A stretch of 9,779 nt of DNA from DYGX01 sp035325905 (GTDB taxonomy: Bacteria > Chloroflexota > Anaerolineae > Aggregatilineales > Aggregatilineaceae): contig DAOKYY010000111.1 of NCBI GenBank assembly GCA_035325905.1, positions 1 through 9,779 of the forward strand, read 5' to 3'. Shown here piece after piece: positions 1 to 6,326 of the stretch; within the stretch, counting starts at the first letter, position 1, and every line of letters begins with the position of its first letter. A program made the translations under genes and the position numbers. Under the pieces are notes generated by a model, which did no database searches, was not told the origin of the DNA, and saw nothing but the letters and a program-made list of their open reading frames with translations.

Positions 1-764
1 CCCGGCTTGTGCTGCGCCTCGTCGATGCCTTCGGTGCGCTCGACCGGGCTGACGCCGCGTATCGTCGCCAGCTTGACCTCGCCGATCGCGCGCGTGACCT
101 CGATCCCGCGCGGGCAGGCGCTCGTGCAGTTGAAGATCGTGCGGCAGCGCCACACGCCGTCTGGATCGGCCATGATTTTCAGGCGCTCGCCGGTCGCCTG
201 GTCGCGGTCGTCGAAGATGAAACGGTGGGCCTGGACAATCGCCGCCGGGCCGACATAGACCTCGTTCGCCCAGAAGCTGGGACAGGCCGCCGTGCAGCAC
301 GCGCACAGAATACACTTGGTCGTGTCGTCGAAGCGCGCGCGGGCGGCGGGACTTTGCAGCCGCTCGCGGCCATCGGCGGGTGGCGGGCTGTCGTTGATCA
401 GGTAGGGCATCACCTGGCGATAGTGGGCGAAGAACGGCTCCATATCGACCACCAGGTCTTTGACGACTTTCAGCCCGGCGATTGGCTCGACCTGAATCTT
501 GATGTGGCTGCCTTCGCCGAGGCGCATGACCAGCTCCTTGCAGGCCAGCCGGTTGACGCCGTTAATCCGCATCGCGTCCGAGCCGCAAATGCCATGCGCG
601 CACGAGCGGCGAAAGGCCAGCGTGCCGTCCTGCTCCCACTTGACGCGGTGCAGCAGCTCCAGCACGCGGTCGTTCGGCTCGCAGTTGTCGAGCGTGTACT
701 CACCCCAATAGGGCTTCTGGTCCGTGTCCGGGTTATATCGCCGGATACGCAGTGTCACCTGCAT
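1..764 (-). CDS. sdhB: Succinate dehydrogenase iron-sulfur subunit (3' end cut by window edge)
   Basis: This is the electron-transfer subunit of complex II, carrying electrons from the SdhA flavin to quinone at the membrane. 254 codons are visible from ATG at 764; the stop lies beyond position 1. All cluster ligands are present: [2Fe-2S] C55, C60, D63 and C75 (motif SCAHGICGSDA); [4Fe-4S] C151, C154, C157 and C217; [3Fe-4S] C161, C207 and C213 (motifs CILCACCTAACP and CRTIFNCTSACPRG). This spacing matches the E. coli protein almost residue for residue, including the aspartate ligand. A tryptophan follows in CPSFW, at the usual quinone-site position. A tail of more than 30 residues follows the last cysteine, so the protein is already longer than the roughly 238-residue E. 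coli form. A GGAG ribosome site lies about 9 nt before the ATG. It starts 24 nt after sdhA and is surely co-transcribed. The long plus-strand open frame opposite is a GC shadow. Confidence 0.97.
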   Translation of the reverse strand, partial: MQVTLRIRRYNPDTDQKPYWGEYTLDNCEPNDRVLELLHRVKWEQDGTLAFRRSCAHGICGSDAMRINGVNRLACKELVMRLGEGSHIKIQVEPIAGLKVVKDLVVDMEPFFAHYRQVMPYLINDSPPPADGRERLQSPAARARFDDTTKCILCACCTAACPSFWANEVYVGPAAIVQAHRFIFDDRDQATGERLKIMADPDGVWRCRTIFNCTSACPRGIEVTRAIGEVKLATIRGVSPVERTEGIDEAQHKP

Positions 765-788
765 GGTCGTCTTCTCCGTTCCTATGCC

Positions 789-2588
789 CTAGTAGACACG
801 CTCTTTCGGCGCGAAGCGGGGGTCTTTTTCGGCGAGCGACAGATCGACCTTCTTGGTGTGGTCGAGCCGGATGCCCCCATCTTCGGCCGGATAGGCCAGG
901 GTATGCACCAGCCAGTTCTCGTCGTCGCGCTTGGGGAAGTCCTCGCGCGAATGCGCGCCCCGGCTTTCCTGGCGGGCCAGCGCGCTGACCGCCGTCACTT
1001 CCGCGATGTCGAGCAGACAGCCCAGCTCCCAGGCTTCGAGCATGTCCGTGTTGAAGCGCTTGCCCCGGTCGTCGATCCCAAGCTCGGTCTGGTACTCGTG
1101 CTTGAGCCGCCGCACGCCGTCGATGGCCTGCTGGATGCCCTCCGCCGTGCGAAAGACGCCGACGTGGTCCATCATCATATGCTGCAACTCGGAGCGAATC
1201 TCGAACGCCTTGCGCTTGCCGCTGGCGGTGCGGATGCGCTCGATCTCGGCCTCAACTTCGGCGCTCGGATGGTCCGGCAGGGGCGGCAGATCGGCGCCCT
1301 TGCAGTATTCGACCATATGCATCCCGGCCAGCCGCCCGAAGACGATCAGGTCGGTCAGGCTGTTGGTGCCAAGCCGGTTGGCGCCGTGCACGCTGACGCA
1401 GCCGCACTCGCCCGCCGCATATAGGCCGGGAACCGGCGTGCGCTGCGCGTCGAGAATGACGCGCGCGTCGAGGTCGGTCGGGATGCCGCCCATGCCGTAG
1501 TGCGCCGTCGGCTGGATCGGCATCGGCTCCTTGACCGGATCGACCCCCAGGTAGGTGCGGCATAGCTCCAGGATTTCGGGCAGCTTGGTTTCGAGGTACT
1601 CGGCGGTGATGCGCCGGTCTTCGCCCGCCTCGGCCAAGTAGCGGTTGACGGTTTCGGGCGTCACGTCGAGGTGGACGTAGCGGCGGCCCTTGATCCCGCG
1701 CCCGGCCTGCACTTCGAGGTAAATAGCGCGCGCGATCACGTCGCGGCTGGCGAGGTCCTTGACATGCGGCGCGTACCGCTCCATGAAACGCTCGCCCCGG
1801 TCGTTGAGCAGCACGCCGCCTTCGCCGCGAATCCCTTCGGTCAGCAGGATGCCCATCCGGTAAATCCCGGTCGGGTGAAACTGGAAGAATTCCATGTCCT
1901 GCATCGGGATGCCGCGCCGGTAGGTGATCGCGTTGCCGTCGCCGGTGAGCGTGTGCGCGTTGCTGGTCACTTCCCAGACGCGGCCCCAGCCGCCGGTCGC
2001 GAACAGCACCGCTTTGCTGTGGAAGACGTGCAGCTCGCCGCTGTCAATGTTGACCGCCACCACCCCGGCAACGCCATCGCCGCTGCGAATCAGATCGACC
2101 ACGTGGTACTCGTCGAAGAAGGTGACGTTATTTTTGATGCACTGCTGGTAAAGCGTCTGCAAAATCATATGGCCGGTGCGGTCGGCGGCGTGGCAGGCGC
2201 GCCGCACCAGCTTTTCGCCGAAGCCGCTGGTGTGCCCGCCGAAGCGCCGCTGCGAGATGCGGCCATCGGGCGTGCGGTCGAACGGCAGGCCGAGATGCTC
2301 CAGCTCGATCACGGCTTCGACGGCGTGCTCGGCCAGCAGCAGCGCGGCGTCCTGGTCGGCCAGATAGTCGCCCCCCTTGACCGTGTCGAAGGCGTGGTAC
2401 ATCGGGCTGTCTTCGTCCAGGTTGCCGAGCGCCGCGCCGATCCCGCCCTGCGCCGTGCCGGTGTGCGAGCGGGTCGGGTACAGCTTGCTGATCACGGCGG
2501 TCTTGACCCCGCGCGACGCGTACAGCGCCGCCATCAGGCCCGCACCGCCGGCCCCCACAATGACTGCGTCATATTGATGGTTTTGCAT
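789..2588 (-). CDS. sdhA: Succinate dehydrogenase flavoprotein subunit
   Basis: This is the catalytic subunit of complex II, oxidising succinate to fumarate with covalently bound FAD on the cytoplasmic face. The 599-residue length is normal. The N-terminal Rossmann motif VGAGGAGL (11-18) binds ADP-FAD. H42 in RSHTGTAQGG is the expected covalent flavin histidine. Substrate and catalytic residues by family analogy are H238 (QFHPTG), E252/R254 (EGIRGEGG), R282 (LASRDV), H363 (TAHYGMGG) and R405 (GANRLGTNSL). The C-terminal domain ends with the usual ESRGAHSREDFPKRDD segment. I chose ATG at 2588 because GAGG sits 6 nt upstream; an in-frame TTG at 2600 overlaps that site and is unlikely. It lies between the fused anchor gene (99-nt gap) and sdhB (24-nt gap), giving the order CD-A-B. 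The stop is TAG. No key residue is missing. Confidence 0.98.
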   Translation of the reverse strand: MQNHQYDAVIVGAGGAGLMAALYASRGVKTAVISKLYPTRSHTGTAQGGIGAALGNLDEDSPMYHAFDTVKGGDYLADQDAALLLAEHAVEAVIELEHLGLPFDRTPDGRISQRRFGGHTSGFGEKLVRRACHAADRTGHMILQTLYQQCIKNNVTFFDEYHVVDLIRSGDGVAGVVAVNIDSGELHVFHSKAVLFATGGWGRVWEVTSNAHTLTGDGNAITYRRGIPMQDMEFFQFHPTGIYRMGILLTEGIRGEGGVLLNDRGERFMERYAPHVKDLASRDVIARAIYLEVQAGRGIKGRRYVHLDVTPETVNRYLAEAGEDRRITAEYLETKLPEILELCRTYLGVDPVKEPMPIQPTAHYGMGGIPTDLDARVILDAQRTPVPGLYAAGECGCVSVHGANRLGTNSLTDLIVFGRLAGMHMVEYCKGADLPPLPDHPSAEVEAEIERIRTASGKRKAFEIRSELQHMMMDHVGVFRTAEGIQQAIDGVRRLKHEYQTELGIDDRGKRFNTDMLEAWELGCLLDIAEVTAVSALARQESRGAHSREDFPKRDDENWLVHTLAYPAEDGGIRLDHTKKVDLSLAEKDPRFAPKERVY

Positions 2589-2687
2589 GGTTGACCTCAA
2601 AGTGTGCGTAAGACGGCCCGCGCGCTCGCCGGTGCAAGCGTCCTTACAGACGCCCCGGAGCGCGCCGGAGGCTCCGCTGCCTGGCCC
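2589..2687 (-). other. sdhCD-sdhA intercistronic spacer with a short hairpin
   Basis: This 99-nt gap holds an inverted repeat, CGGAGC (2656-2661) and GCTCCG (2671-2676), around a 9-nt loop. No T-run follows on the minus strand, so it does not look like a terminator. It could stabilise or process the mRNA between the two genes. The sdhA ribosome site lies at the end of the gap. I see no promoter here. Confidence 0.3.
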
Positions 2688-3680
2688 TTACTCGTGCCCA
2701 AAAGTCACTTCGTTGGCGATTTTGTAGGCGGTATCGTCTACCCCCGCCAGCAGCGCCGCCGCGCCCAGCACGATCAGCGCGACCATGCCGAAGAGCGTCG
2801 CCCAGTTCAGCGCGCGGTTGACGATCGGATGGCGCGCGTAGTCGTTGACGACGTAGCGCAGCCCGTTGAAGCCGTGAATCAGCGCCAGCGCCAGCAGGAA
2901 GCCGTCATACACGCGCCAGACGGCGACCCCGGCTACCAGATAATCCCAACGCTGGCCGACGAACTCGACCGCCTTGCCGGAGGCGTTGACCGCGTCCGTC
3001 CCGACCACCGTCAGGCCGCCGCCGGTGATGTCGAACACCCCCTGGATCACGTGCATGATCGCCAGATGGCCGAAGACCAGCGGCAAGATCAGCACGCCGG
3101 AAAGGCGCATGAAGCCCCACAGCGAGGCTTCCAGACGGCCCGGCAGGCGCGTCCCCTGCTTGCTGCGCGTGACCAGCCCGTACAGCCCCGACAGGACCAG
3201 CGCCGCGCCGATGATCACGACGAAGCCCAGCGCGAACTGCGACATGGTGCTGGCGATCTCGTCCAGCCCGGCGATGTCCTCGTTGTCCTGGTAAAAATTG
3301 ACGACGTGGCGCAGCATCAGGATGAAAACCGGGACCAGCACGACCGCCGTCGCGATCACGACATACAGCATCGCGCGCCCCTGGTGAACCCACCACGCCG
3401 GCTTCCAGTCGAGAAGCGCGACGCGCAGCCCGTTAAACGCGTGATAGACCACGCACCCGACCAGCGCGAACTCGCCGATCGTAAACAGGGGCGACTGGTA
3501 CTCGCGGATGGCCTGCGCGTACAGCTCCGGGTAGAAGGCGGCCCACGAGGTGTCGATCACGTGGAGCACCAGGAACAGCAGCGTGCCCAGGCCCGCGACG
3601 CGGTGAAACACCCAGGCCCACTGCCCGACCTTGCCCCGGTACCGCAAAGTCTCGGTGACGGTGTAAACCAGTGTTGTCAT
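2688..3680 (-). CDS. sdhC: Succinate dehydrogenase membrane anchor, fused SdhC-SdhD cytochrome b
   Basis: This integral membrane subunit should anchor SdhAB and hold heme b and the quinone site. It is 330 residues in one uninterrupted frame, about the sum of SdhC and SdhD. Hydrophobic segments lie near 28-45, 69-91, 103-124, 148-170, 190-212, 258-277 and 292-312. The N-terminal half is SdhC-like: HRVAG (26-30), then YHAFNGLR with H80 as the expected heme ligand. The C-terminal half resembles actinobacterial-style SdhD: MRLSGVLIL (191-199), GHLAIMH (204-210), then IHGFNGLRYVVNDY with H269 as the expected second ligand. TM4 and the loop near 171-188 form the linker. Two starts are possible. ATG at 3689 sits only 1 nt from GGGGAGG, which is too close, whereas ATG at 3680 is 10 nt away and is preferred. 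It is the first gene of the operon. Confidence 0.92.
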   Translation of the reverse strand: MTTLVYTVTETLRYRGKVGQWAWVFHRVAGLGTLLFLVLHVIDTSWAAFYPELYAQAIREYQSPLFTIGEFALVGCVVYHAFNGLRVALLDWKPAWWVHQGRAMLYVVIATAVVLVPVFILMLRHVVNFYQDNEDIAGLDEIASTMSQFALGFVVIIGAALVLSGLYGLVTRSKQGTRLPGRLEASLWGFMRLSGVLILPLVFGHLAIMHVIQGVFDITGGGLTVVGTDAVNASGKAVEFVGQRWDYLVAGVAVWRVYDGFLLALALIHGFNGLRYVVNDYARHPIVNRALNWATLFGMVALIVLGAAALLAGVDDTAYKIANEVTFGHE

Positions 3681-3757
3681 AACAGACATGCCTCCCCGCA
3701 GAGGAAAAGTCTCTCGGTGCGCTGTGCGGTCACGACTCGCCGGGAACGTTGCCCCTA

Positions 3758-3786
3758 ATCATACGCCGAACTGGGGTGACGGCCAA
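3758..3786 (-). promoter_or_regulatory. Predicted sigma70-type promoter for the sdh operon
   Basis: Reading the minus strand, the -35 is TTGGCC (3786-3781, 4 of 6 consensus), followed by a 17-bp spacer and a -10 of TATGAT (3763-3758, 5 of 6). Transcription would start near 3751, giving a 5' leader of about 70 nt before the sdhCD ATG at 3680. Position and spacing are good; the -35 is only moderate. Confidence 0.5.
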
Positions 3787-3849
3787 CCGTCCGGCGCGGC
3801 AGGGCGTCCGCCGCCAGCGATTCGTTTGCGCCGGTGTGCGCGAATTCGT

Positions 3850-3878
3850 TTGTTACCAAAATACCACAGTGCTATACT
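3850..3878 (+). promoter_or_regulatory. Predicted extended -10 sigma70 promoter for gltA
   Basis: The -35 is TTGTTA (3850-3855, 4 of 6), the spacer is 17 bp, and the -10 is TATACT (3873-3878, 5 of 6). TGC directly before it (3870-3872) gives an extended -10 motif. Start near 3885 is predicted, so the gltA leader would be about 185 nt. It lies in the AT-richest part of the window. Confidence 0.6.
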
Positions 3879-3880
3879 GT
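3866..3880. promoter_or_regulatory. Operator-like dyad over the gltA -10
   Basis: ACAGT, five bases, then ACTGT form a perfect inverted repeat of 5+5+5 bp centred inside the -10 element. A dimeric regulator bound here would block RNA polymerase. No known consensus is recognised, and the arms are short enough that chance cannot be excluded. Confidence 0.35.
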
Positions 3881-4069
3881 AGCGCAGAATTTGCTATGTT
3901 CAAGCTCGCCGGCCCTGCCTTGTTGTCACATATGGCGGCACGCCAGCCATCCCCAGCCCGACATAGCACGTTCTGGGCATCCCCCGCATCTAACCTGACG
4001 TTGCACACCGGGGTAGCAGCCTGGTTGACTTTGTCCCGCGCACCCACTTATTGAGGAGTTTCACCGAAC

Positions 4070-5221
4070 ATGGCAGAAGAACAAAAAAAGGGCCTCGAAG
4101 GTGTCGTCATCGCCGATACGCGCCTCAGCAAAGTCTTCGGAGACATCGGCAAGCTGATTTACTGCGGGTACGATATCCGCGATCTCGCCGCCCACGCCTC
4201 GTTTGAAGAAGTGATCTTCCTGCTGTGGTATGGCGCGCTGCCGACTCAGATTCAGCTTGAGCGCCTCGAACATCGCCTGCACGACGAGGCCGTTCTGCAT
4301 CCTTCCGTGCTTCAGGCGCTGAACACCTATCCGACCAGCGCGCACCCGATGGCCGTGCTGCGCACCGCCGTCTCGCAGATCGGCCTCAACGACCCCGCCG
4401 CCGAAGACAACAGCCAGGACGCGAACTATCGCAAGGCGCTGCGCCTGACGGCCAAAATCCCGACCATTATCGCCGCCTGGGCGCGCATCCGCGAGGGGAA
4501 AGAGCCGGTCGCCCCGCGCGATGACCTGGGGCTGGCGGCTAACTTCCTGTGGATGCTGCACGGCCACGAGGCGACCCCCGCCGAGGTGGACGCGCTGAAC
4601 GTCTACCTTGTGCTGCTGGCCGATCACGGCATGAACGCCAGCACCTTCACCAGCCGCGTCGTGACCAGCACCGAGGGCGATATGTACAGCGCCGTCGTCG
4701 CCGCGATCGGCTCGCTCAAAGGCCCGAAGCATGGCGGCGCGAACGAGGCCGCGATGCGCATGTTCCGCGAGGTGGCCGAAGCGCCGAGCGTCCGCGAGTG
4801 GTTCGACCGGGAAGTGAAGGACAAGGGCCGCCGCATTATGGGGATGGGCCACCGCGTCTACAAGGCGCCCGATCCGCGCGCGGCGATCCTCAAAGAGCAC
4901 GCCAACGCGATCTGCGGCGCGAAGGAGAAATGCGTGTTGCTGGGCGTCGCCGAGCAGCTTGAGGAGCTGGCCCTGGCCGATCCGTACTTCGTCGAGCGCA
5001 ACCTGTACGCCAATGTGGACTACTACAGCGCGATCGTGCTCGACGCGATCGGGATCGAGACCGACATGATGACGCCGATGTTCGCCATGTCGCGCATCGC
5101 CGGATGGTCCGCGCACATCGTGGAGCAGTGGAACGACAACCGCCTGATCCGCCCGCGCGGCAACTACGTCGGCCCGGTGGACCTGCAATGGACGCCGCTT
5201 GAGGACCGCCGCAGCGACTAA
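4070..5221 (+). CDS. gltA: Citrate synthase (possibly 2-methylcitrate synthase)
   Basis: It condenses acetyl-CoA with oxaloacetate to citrate, the entry step of the TCA cycle, in the cytoplasm. The 383-residue length fits the short bacterial/archaeal-type citrate synthases rather than the longer NADH-regulated E. coli type. Catalytic residues are visible: H221 (PKHGGANE), H261 (GMGHRVYK) and D317 (NVDYYS). H186 (ADHGMNAST) and the C-terminal arginines R342 (SRIAGW) and R361 (RPRGNYVG) are the expected substrate-binding residues. The N-terminal GLEGVVIADT and YCGYDIRDL blocks are also typical, with C in place of the common R of YRGY. The ribosome site GAGGAG (4053-4058) lies 11 nt before the ATG, slightly far. 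It has its own promoter and a strong terminator, so it is probably monocistronic. Sequence alone cannot exclude propionyl-CoA as the preferred substrate; location next to sdh favours the TCA role. Confidence 0.95.
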   Translation: MAEEQKKGLEGVVIADTRLSKVFGDIGKLIYCGYDIRDLAAHASFEEVIFLLWYGALPTQIQLERLEHRLHDEAVLHPSVLQALNTYPTSAHPMAVLRTAVSQIGLNDPAAEDNSQDANYRKALRLTAKIPTIIAAWARIREGKEPVAPRDDLGLAANFLWMLHGHEATPAEVDALNVYLVLLADHGMNASTFTSRVVTSTEGDMYSAVVAAIGSLKGPKHGGANEAAMRMFREVAEAPSVREWFDREVKDKGRRIMGMGHRVYKAPDPRAAILKEHANAICGAKEKCVLLGVAEQLEELALADPYFVERNLYANVDYYSAIVLDAIGIETDMMTPMFAMSRIAGWSAHIVEQWNDNRLIRPRGNYVGPVDLQWTPLEDRRSD

Positions 5222-5246
5222 GCGCCGCGCGGACCGTAACGCTTAC

Positions 5247-5296
5247 GCCAGGTTACAGGTCAGCGGGTAGCCCGCGCCTGTAACCTGGCCGTTTTT
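5247..5296 (+). terminator. Strong bipartite rho-independent terminator after gltA
   Basis: A perfect 13-bp stem, GCCAGGTTACAGG (5247-5259) with its complement at 5277-5289, is followed two bases later by five T residues (5292-5296). The loop contains a second hairpin, GCGGG (5263-5267) pairing with CCCGC (5271-5275) around TAG. It ends only 25 nt before the next gene. Confidence 0.9.
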
Positions 5297-5321
5297 CCGC
5301 TCCGGCCCAGGCCCGAAGCCT

Positions 5322-6140
5322 ATGACTGACGCCCGCCCGACCCCGCCCAACCGCCTGATCTCGCTTGACGAAGCCGCCGCGCTGGTCCGGTCTGGCGACA
5401 CGCTGGCGCTGGGCGGGAATATGCTCTACCGCCGCCCGGTCGCGTTCGTGCGCGCGCTGCTGCGGCGGCCCGACCCCCCGCGCGACCTGACGCTGCTCGC
5501 CATCACCGCCGGGTATGAGTCCGATCTGCTGGTCGGGGCCGGGCTGGTCAGCCGCACGCGGACCTGCTACTTCGGGCTGGAAGCCTTCGGCTTCGCGCCG
5601 ATGTTCACCGCCGCCGTGCAGGCCGGGCGCTGCGCCGTGATCGAGGAAACGGAGGCGAGCCTCGCCTTTGGCATCCGCGCTCAGATGGCCGGGGCCGGCT
5701 TCATGCCTTCTCCCGCGTGGCGCGGCACGGACCTGCCCGCGCTGCGGCCCGACGTGAAAATGATTGCGGATCCGTACAGCGGCGAGGAGCTGGTCGCGTT
5801 TCCGGCCATCCGCTGCGACGTAGCGGTGATCCACGCGCTGGCCGCCGACCGTCTCGGCAACGCACGACTGAATAAGAATGTGGGGATCGACCCGGAGCTG
5901 GCCGTGATCGCCAGGACGGTGATCATCACCGCCGAGACGGTCGTTGACCGGCTGGACGAGGCCGATCTGCCCGGCGCGCTGGTCGATGTCGTGGTCGAGG
6001 CGCCGCGCGGCGCGTGGCCGACCTCGTGCTATCCGCGCTATCCGATTGGCGGCGACGAGTTACTGCGCTACCTCGACGCCTGCGCGGCAGGCGCGTTCGA
6101 CGGCTACCGCGCGGAGCTGGGCAGCAGTGGTGAGCCGTGA
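5322..6140 (+). CDS. Class I CoA-transferase family, alpha-type subunit (GctA/IpdA-like)
   Basis: This is a 272-residue soluble protein of the CoA-transferase alpha-subunit family, which includes glutaconate CoA-transferase GctA and the ring-cleaving hydrolase subunit IpdA. Family features: an N-terminal LDEAAALVRSGDTLALGG block (14-32) with the glycine pair before YRRPVAFVRAL; CYFGLEAFGFAPMF (82-95); IEETEASLAFGIRAQMAG (107-124) with E108/E109; and the closing PTSCYPRYP (233-241) before the helix reaching GYRAEL. The active enzyme in this family is an alpha-beta assembly, but no beta gene follows. A beta-type gene instead lies at 8392-9231, beyond two protease genes. The start ATG has only a weak ribosome site. 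It begins 25 nt after the gltA terminator, with no room for a separate promoter, and is followed by a stable hairpin, so its expression is puzzling. Substrate is unknown. Confidence 0.85.
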   Translation: MTDARPTPPNRLISLDEAAALVRSGDTLALGGNMLYRRPVAFVRALLRRPDPPRDLTLLAITAGYESDLLVGAGLVSRTRTCYFGLEAFGFAPMFTAAVQAGRCAVIEETEASLAFGIRAQMAGAGFMPSPAWRGTDLPALRPDVKMIADPYSGEELVAFPAIRCDVAVIHALAADRLGNARLNKNVGIDPELAVIARTVIITAETVVDRLDEADLPGALVDVVVEAPRGAWPTSCYPRYPIGGDELLRYLDACAAGAFDGYRAELGSSGEP

Positions 6141-6160
6141 GCAGCTCGGCGCGGCGCTGG

Positions 6161-6220
6161 GAACCTCACCCCCGGCCCCTCCACCAGCGGAGAGGCGATT
6201 TAGGGGTGAGGTTCGCTTTT
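6161..6220 (+). terminator. Long hairpin after the alpha-type gene: terminator and possible dispersed repeat
   Basis: GAACCTCACCCC (6161-6172) pairs perfectly with GGGGTGAGGTTC (6203-6214), 12 bp. Inside, CTCC and GGAG can form a second smaller hairpin. GC and then four T residues (6217-6220) follow, so it may terminate transcription, less ideally than the gltA terminator. The outer arm and the following GGCCCCTCC resemble a palindromic repeat I associate with Chloroflexota genomes, so it may be one copy of a dispersed family. That is memory, not a search. Confidence 0.6.
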
Positions 6221-6261
6221 CGCTAACCGCTGTCTTTCCCCGCGACTTTAATACAATGCTT

Positions 6262-6290
6262 ATCGAAGTGCCCTCGAAGACGAGTATAAT
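6262..6290 (+). promoter_or_regulatory. Predicted promoter for the S41 protease gene
   Basis: A perfect -10, TATAAT (6285-6290), lies 37 nt before the ATG. No good -35 is found at 16-18 bp. Instead TCGAAG occurs twice (6263-6268 and 6274-6279), 11 bp apart and covering the -35 position, which may be an activator site. The region is AT-rich relative to its flanks. Transcription would start near 6297. Confidence 0.45.
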
Positions 6291-6326
6291 CTGGAAAATC
6301 ACCGAGACTGCAACGGAGTCCTCACC

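Larger units (their letters stand above)
3681..4069. other. Divergent sdh/gltA control region
   Basis: This 389-base stretch has no convincing gene. It holds a minus-strand promoter for sdhCDAB (3758-3786), a plus-strand promoter for gltA (3850-3878) with an overlying dyad (3866-3880), and a gltA leader of roughly 185 nt. The leader contains a small TGGCG/CGCCA hairpin (3933-3937 and 3941-3945) but nothing I recognise as a riboswitch. The stretch around 3841-3900 is clearly AT-richer than its surroundings. Short open frames on both strands have codon use unlike the neighbouring genes and are treated as noise. Confidence 0.8.

Noticed and set aside
9..1424. 471-codon plus-strand open frame opposite sdhA/sdhB
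   Set aside because: It is antisense to two proteins with every catalytic and cluster residue intact; its own translation has no recognisable family features and is the usual result of high GC with few stops.
1671..2594. 307-codon plus-strand frame opposite the N-terminal half of sdhA
   Set aside because: It is a GC shadow; the sdhA FAD-binding region on the other strand explains the sequence.
2604..3758. 384-codon plus-strand open frame opposite the fused anchor gene
   Set aside because: The translation is rich in Arg, Gln, Asp and His with no domain pattern, while the opposite strand encodes a clear membrane cytochrome.
3853..4047. 64-codon minus-strand frame in the divergent control region
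   Set aside because: It has no ribosome site and atypical composition, and it runs across the gltA promoter.
4024..4052. Second gltA promoter with -35 TTGACT
   Set aside because: The sequence 17 bp downstream, TTATTG, is a poor -10, and it would start transcription at or inside the ribosome site.
4061..5188. 375-codon minus-strand open frame opposite gltA
   Set aside because: It is a shadow of the citrate synthase frame, whose active-site motifs are all present on the plus strand.
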